Shown: positions 36,987 to 37,573 of the stretch, in pieces
How the letters are laid out: the number at the start of each line of letters is the position of its first letter
How positions within the stretch are numbered: position 1 is the first letter of the stretch
Notes under the pieces: model-generated
What the model was told of the DNA's origin: nothing
Database searches by the model: none
Seen by the model: the letters and a program-made list of their open reading frames with translations, nothing else
Origin: Bacteroidaceae bacterium
GTDB lineage: Bacteria > Bacteroidota > Bacteroidia > Bacteroidales > Bacteroidaceae
Direction: 5' to 3'
NCBI GenBank assembly: GCA_024398405.1
Contig: JAKSJE010000013.1
Location: 1-37,573, forward strand
Length of the DNA: 37,573 nucleotides
Made by a program: the position numbers and the translations under genes

Positions 36987-37018
36987 CGAAGATAGTCATT
37001 TTATTCCTAACCAACAAC
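36987..37018 (-). promoter_or_regulatory. Probable promoter of the GH115-flavoprotein pair
   Basis: On the minus strand TATCTTCG (36987-36994) is a near-match to the -7 box, and GTTG (37015-37018) stands 20 bp upstream. The leader would be about 30 nt. From 37019 to 37276 I see no gene, only a weak GCGCA...TGCGC inverted repeat near 37043-37063. Confidence 0.5.
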
Positions 37019-37276
37019 TTTTTCACCCTACATTATCCCAAGGCGCACCAGACTGCAATGCGCTGATATGCCCGCTTTTTATCATCCGTCTCGTCGCCTT
37101 TCGGTAACAACCGACACCAACTGATGGAACAGCGAGAGCAGGAGACAAACACCTCAGCGGCTACGCCGAGTCATGGCAGAGCCCGGAAGACACGGTCAAT
37201 GACGTGGATGTAGTCGATGGAATCCCATTGCGCCCTCCTGACTTCATCACTTTTTTGTGCCATCATGTAGCGCAGA

Positions 37277-37573
37277 ATGAAAATCAGCGAGTTACGTAAA
37301 ATAAATGGGTGGCTTTGGGTGGCGCAAGCGGAAAAATGTGTGTTTCTTGAAATCAGCAAGGACATAGAGGCCGTCATTAGTGAGGAGAAGATTGCAGAGG
37401 ACTGCAGGTGGGACGGGCTCAAAGGCTACATAACCAATATAGATCTTGACGCAGAGAGTGTCATTGCCGAGTATCATGGTTTGTGGGTAGTGGAACGTGC
37501 ATTCCGTGTTTCAAAAGGAACTCTGGAGATGCGTCCGATGTTTCACTTTACGGAACGAAGGATAGAGGCGCAT
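37277..37573 (+). pseudogene. C-terminal part of an IS1634/IS4-like transposase (truncated at its 5' end)
   Basis: The last 99 codons read as the C-terminal region of a DDE transposase of the IS1634/IS4 group: DCRWDGLKGYITNIDLD, then EYHGLWVVERAFRVSK with the E-(6)-K spacing of the IS4-type YREK box, then MRPMFHFTERRIEAH. The frame is open from a stop at 37268-37270 and runs off the window end. A full transposase would need several hundred residues before this point, so the 5' half with the two catalytic Asp residues is missing. The recognisable homology begins around 37340; the first 20 codons may be unrelated sequence. A frameshift or a second insertion cannot be excluded. Confidence 0.75.

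Noticed and set aside
37171..37422. Minus-strand 83-codon open frame beside the transposase remnant
   Set aside because: It overlaps the clear transposase reading frame on the plus strand and has no recognised homology; its last 40 codons could be debris of an older gene, but this cannot be supported.

Overview
The window looks like chromosomal DNA of a xylan-degrading member of the Bacteroidales, most probably Prevotella or a close relative. The evidence is a hybrid two-component regulator with a periplasmic propeller, a dense set of xylan-active enzymes, signal peptides ending in A-Q or S-Q, several promoters of the Bacteroidetes type TTTG-N19/20-TAnnTTTG, few Shine-Dalgarno sequences, and a C-terminal tail of the LAGQ...GRKYLRK kind. 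Species was not determined, and no database was consulted.

Layout. 1-458: two adjacent tandem-repeat arrays, then a good promoter. 459-3782: large secreted multi-module protein, ending at a shared terminator against a minus-strand glycosyltransferase (3870-4814). 5085-5158: tRNA-Met, divergent from the hybrid two-component regulator (5269-9258). 9327-10115: an unusually short polyprenyl diphosphate synthase, divergent from a large MG2/plug-like envelope protein (10205-12922). 12909-16587: minus-strand operon etfB-etfA-acyl-CoA dehydrogenase. 16746-20935: plus-strand run of a GH3 glycosidase, YbjQ-like, SprT-like, HEAT-like and YbaK/ProX-like genes with almost no spacing. 20936-21693: long intergenic region holding three tandem-repeat arrays and the promoter region of the xylan operon. 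21694-28353: GPH-type symporter, GH10 xylanase, cytoplasmic GH43, xylulokinase and xylose isomerase, closed by a terminator. 28484-33271: GH67 alpha-glucuronidase and a CE6-like esterase/GH43 fusion. 33286-36949: minus-strand GH115 alpha-glucuronidase overlapping a YhiN/HI0933-type flavoprotein. 37277-37573: C-terminal part of an IS1634/IS4-like transposase running off the window.

How the genes fit together. The secreted enzymes (GH10, GH67, GH115, CE6-GH43) remove backbone, glucuronosyl and acetyl groups outside the cytoplasm. The symporter imports short xylo-oligosaccharides, the GH43 without a signal peptide splits them in the cytoplasm, and XylA and XylB feed xylulose 5-phosphate to the pentose phosphate pathway. 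No SusC/SusD pair is present, so outer-membrane uptake must be encoded elsewhere. The order symporter-GH10-GH43 with GH67 and an esterase nearby resembles, from memory, the xyn cluster of Prevotella bryantii, which is controlled by a hybrid two-component regulator. The regulator at 5269-9258 is therefore a candidate controller, but it lies 12 kb away and the link is inference.

The least explained features are the non-coding repeats. A 23-24 bp array with a palindromic core centred on TTACTAA is followed by a 22-bp array at two places 21 kb apart, each upstream of a secretion or transport gene. In addition, strict 9-bp CCGGNNNNN arrays lie in the gaps on both sides of the GH43 gene.
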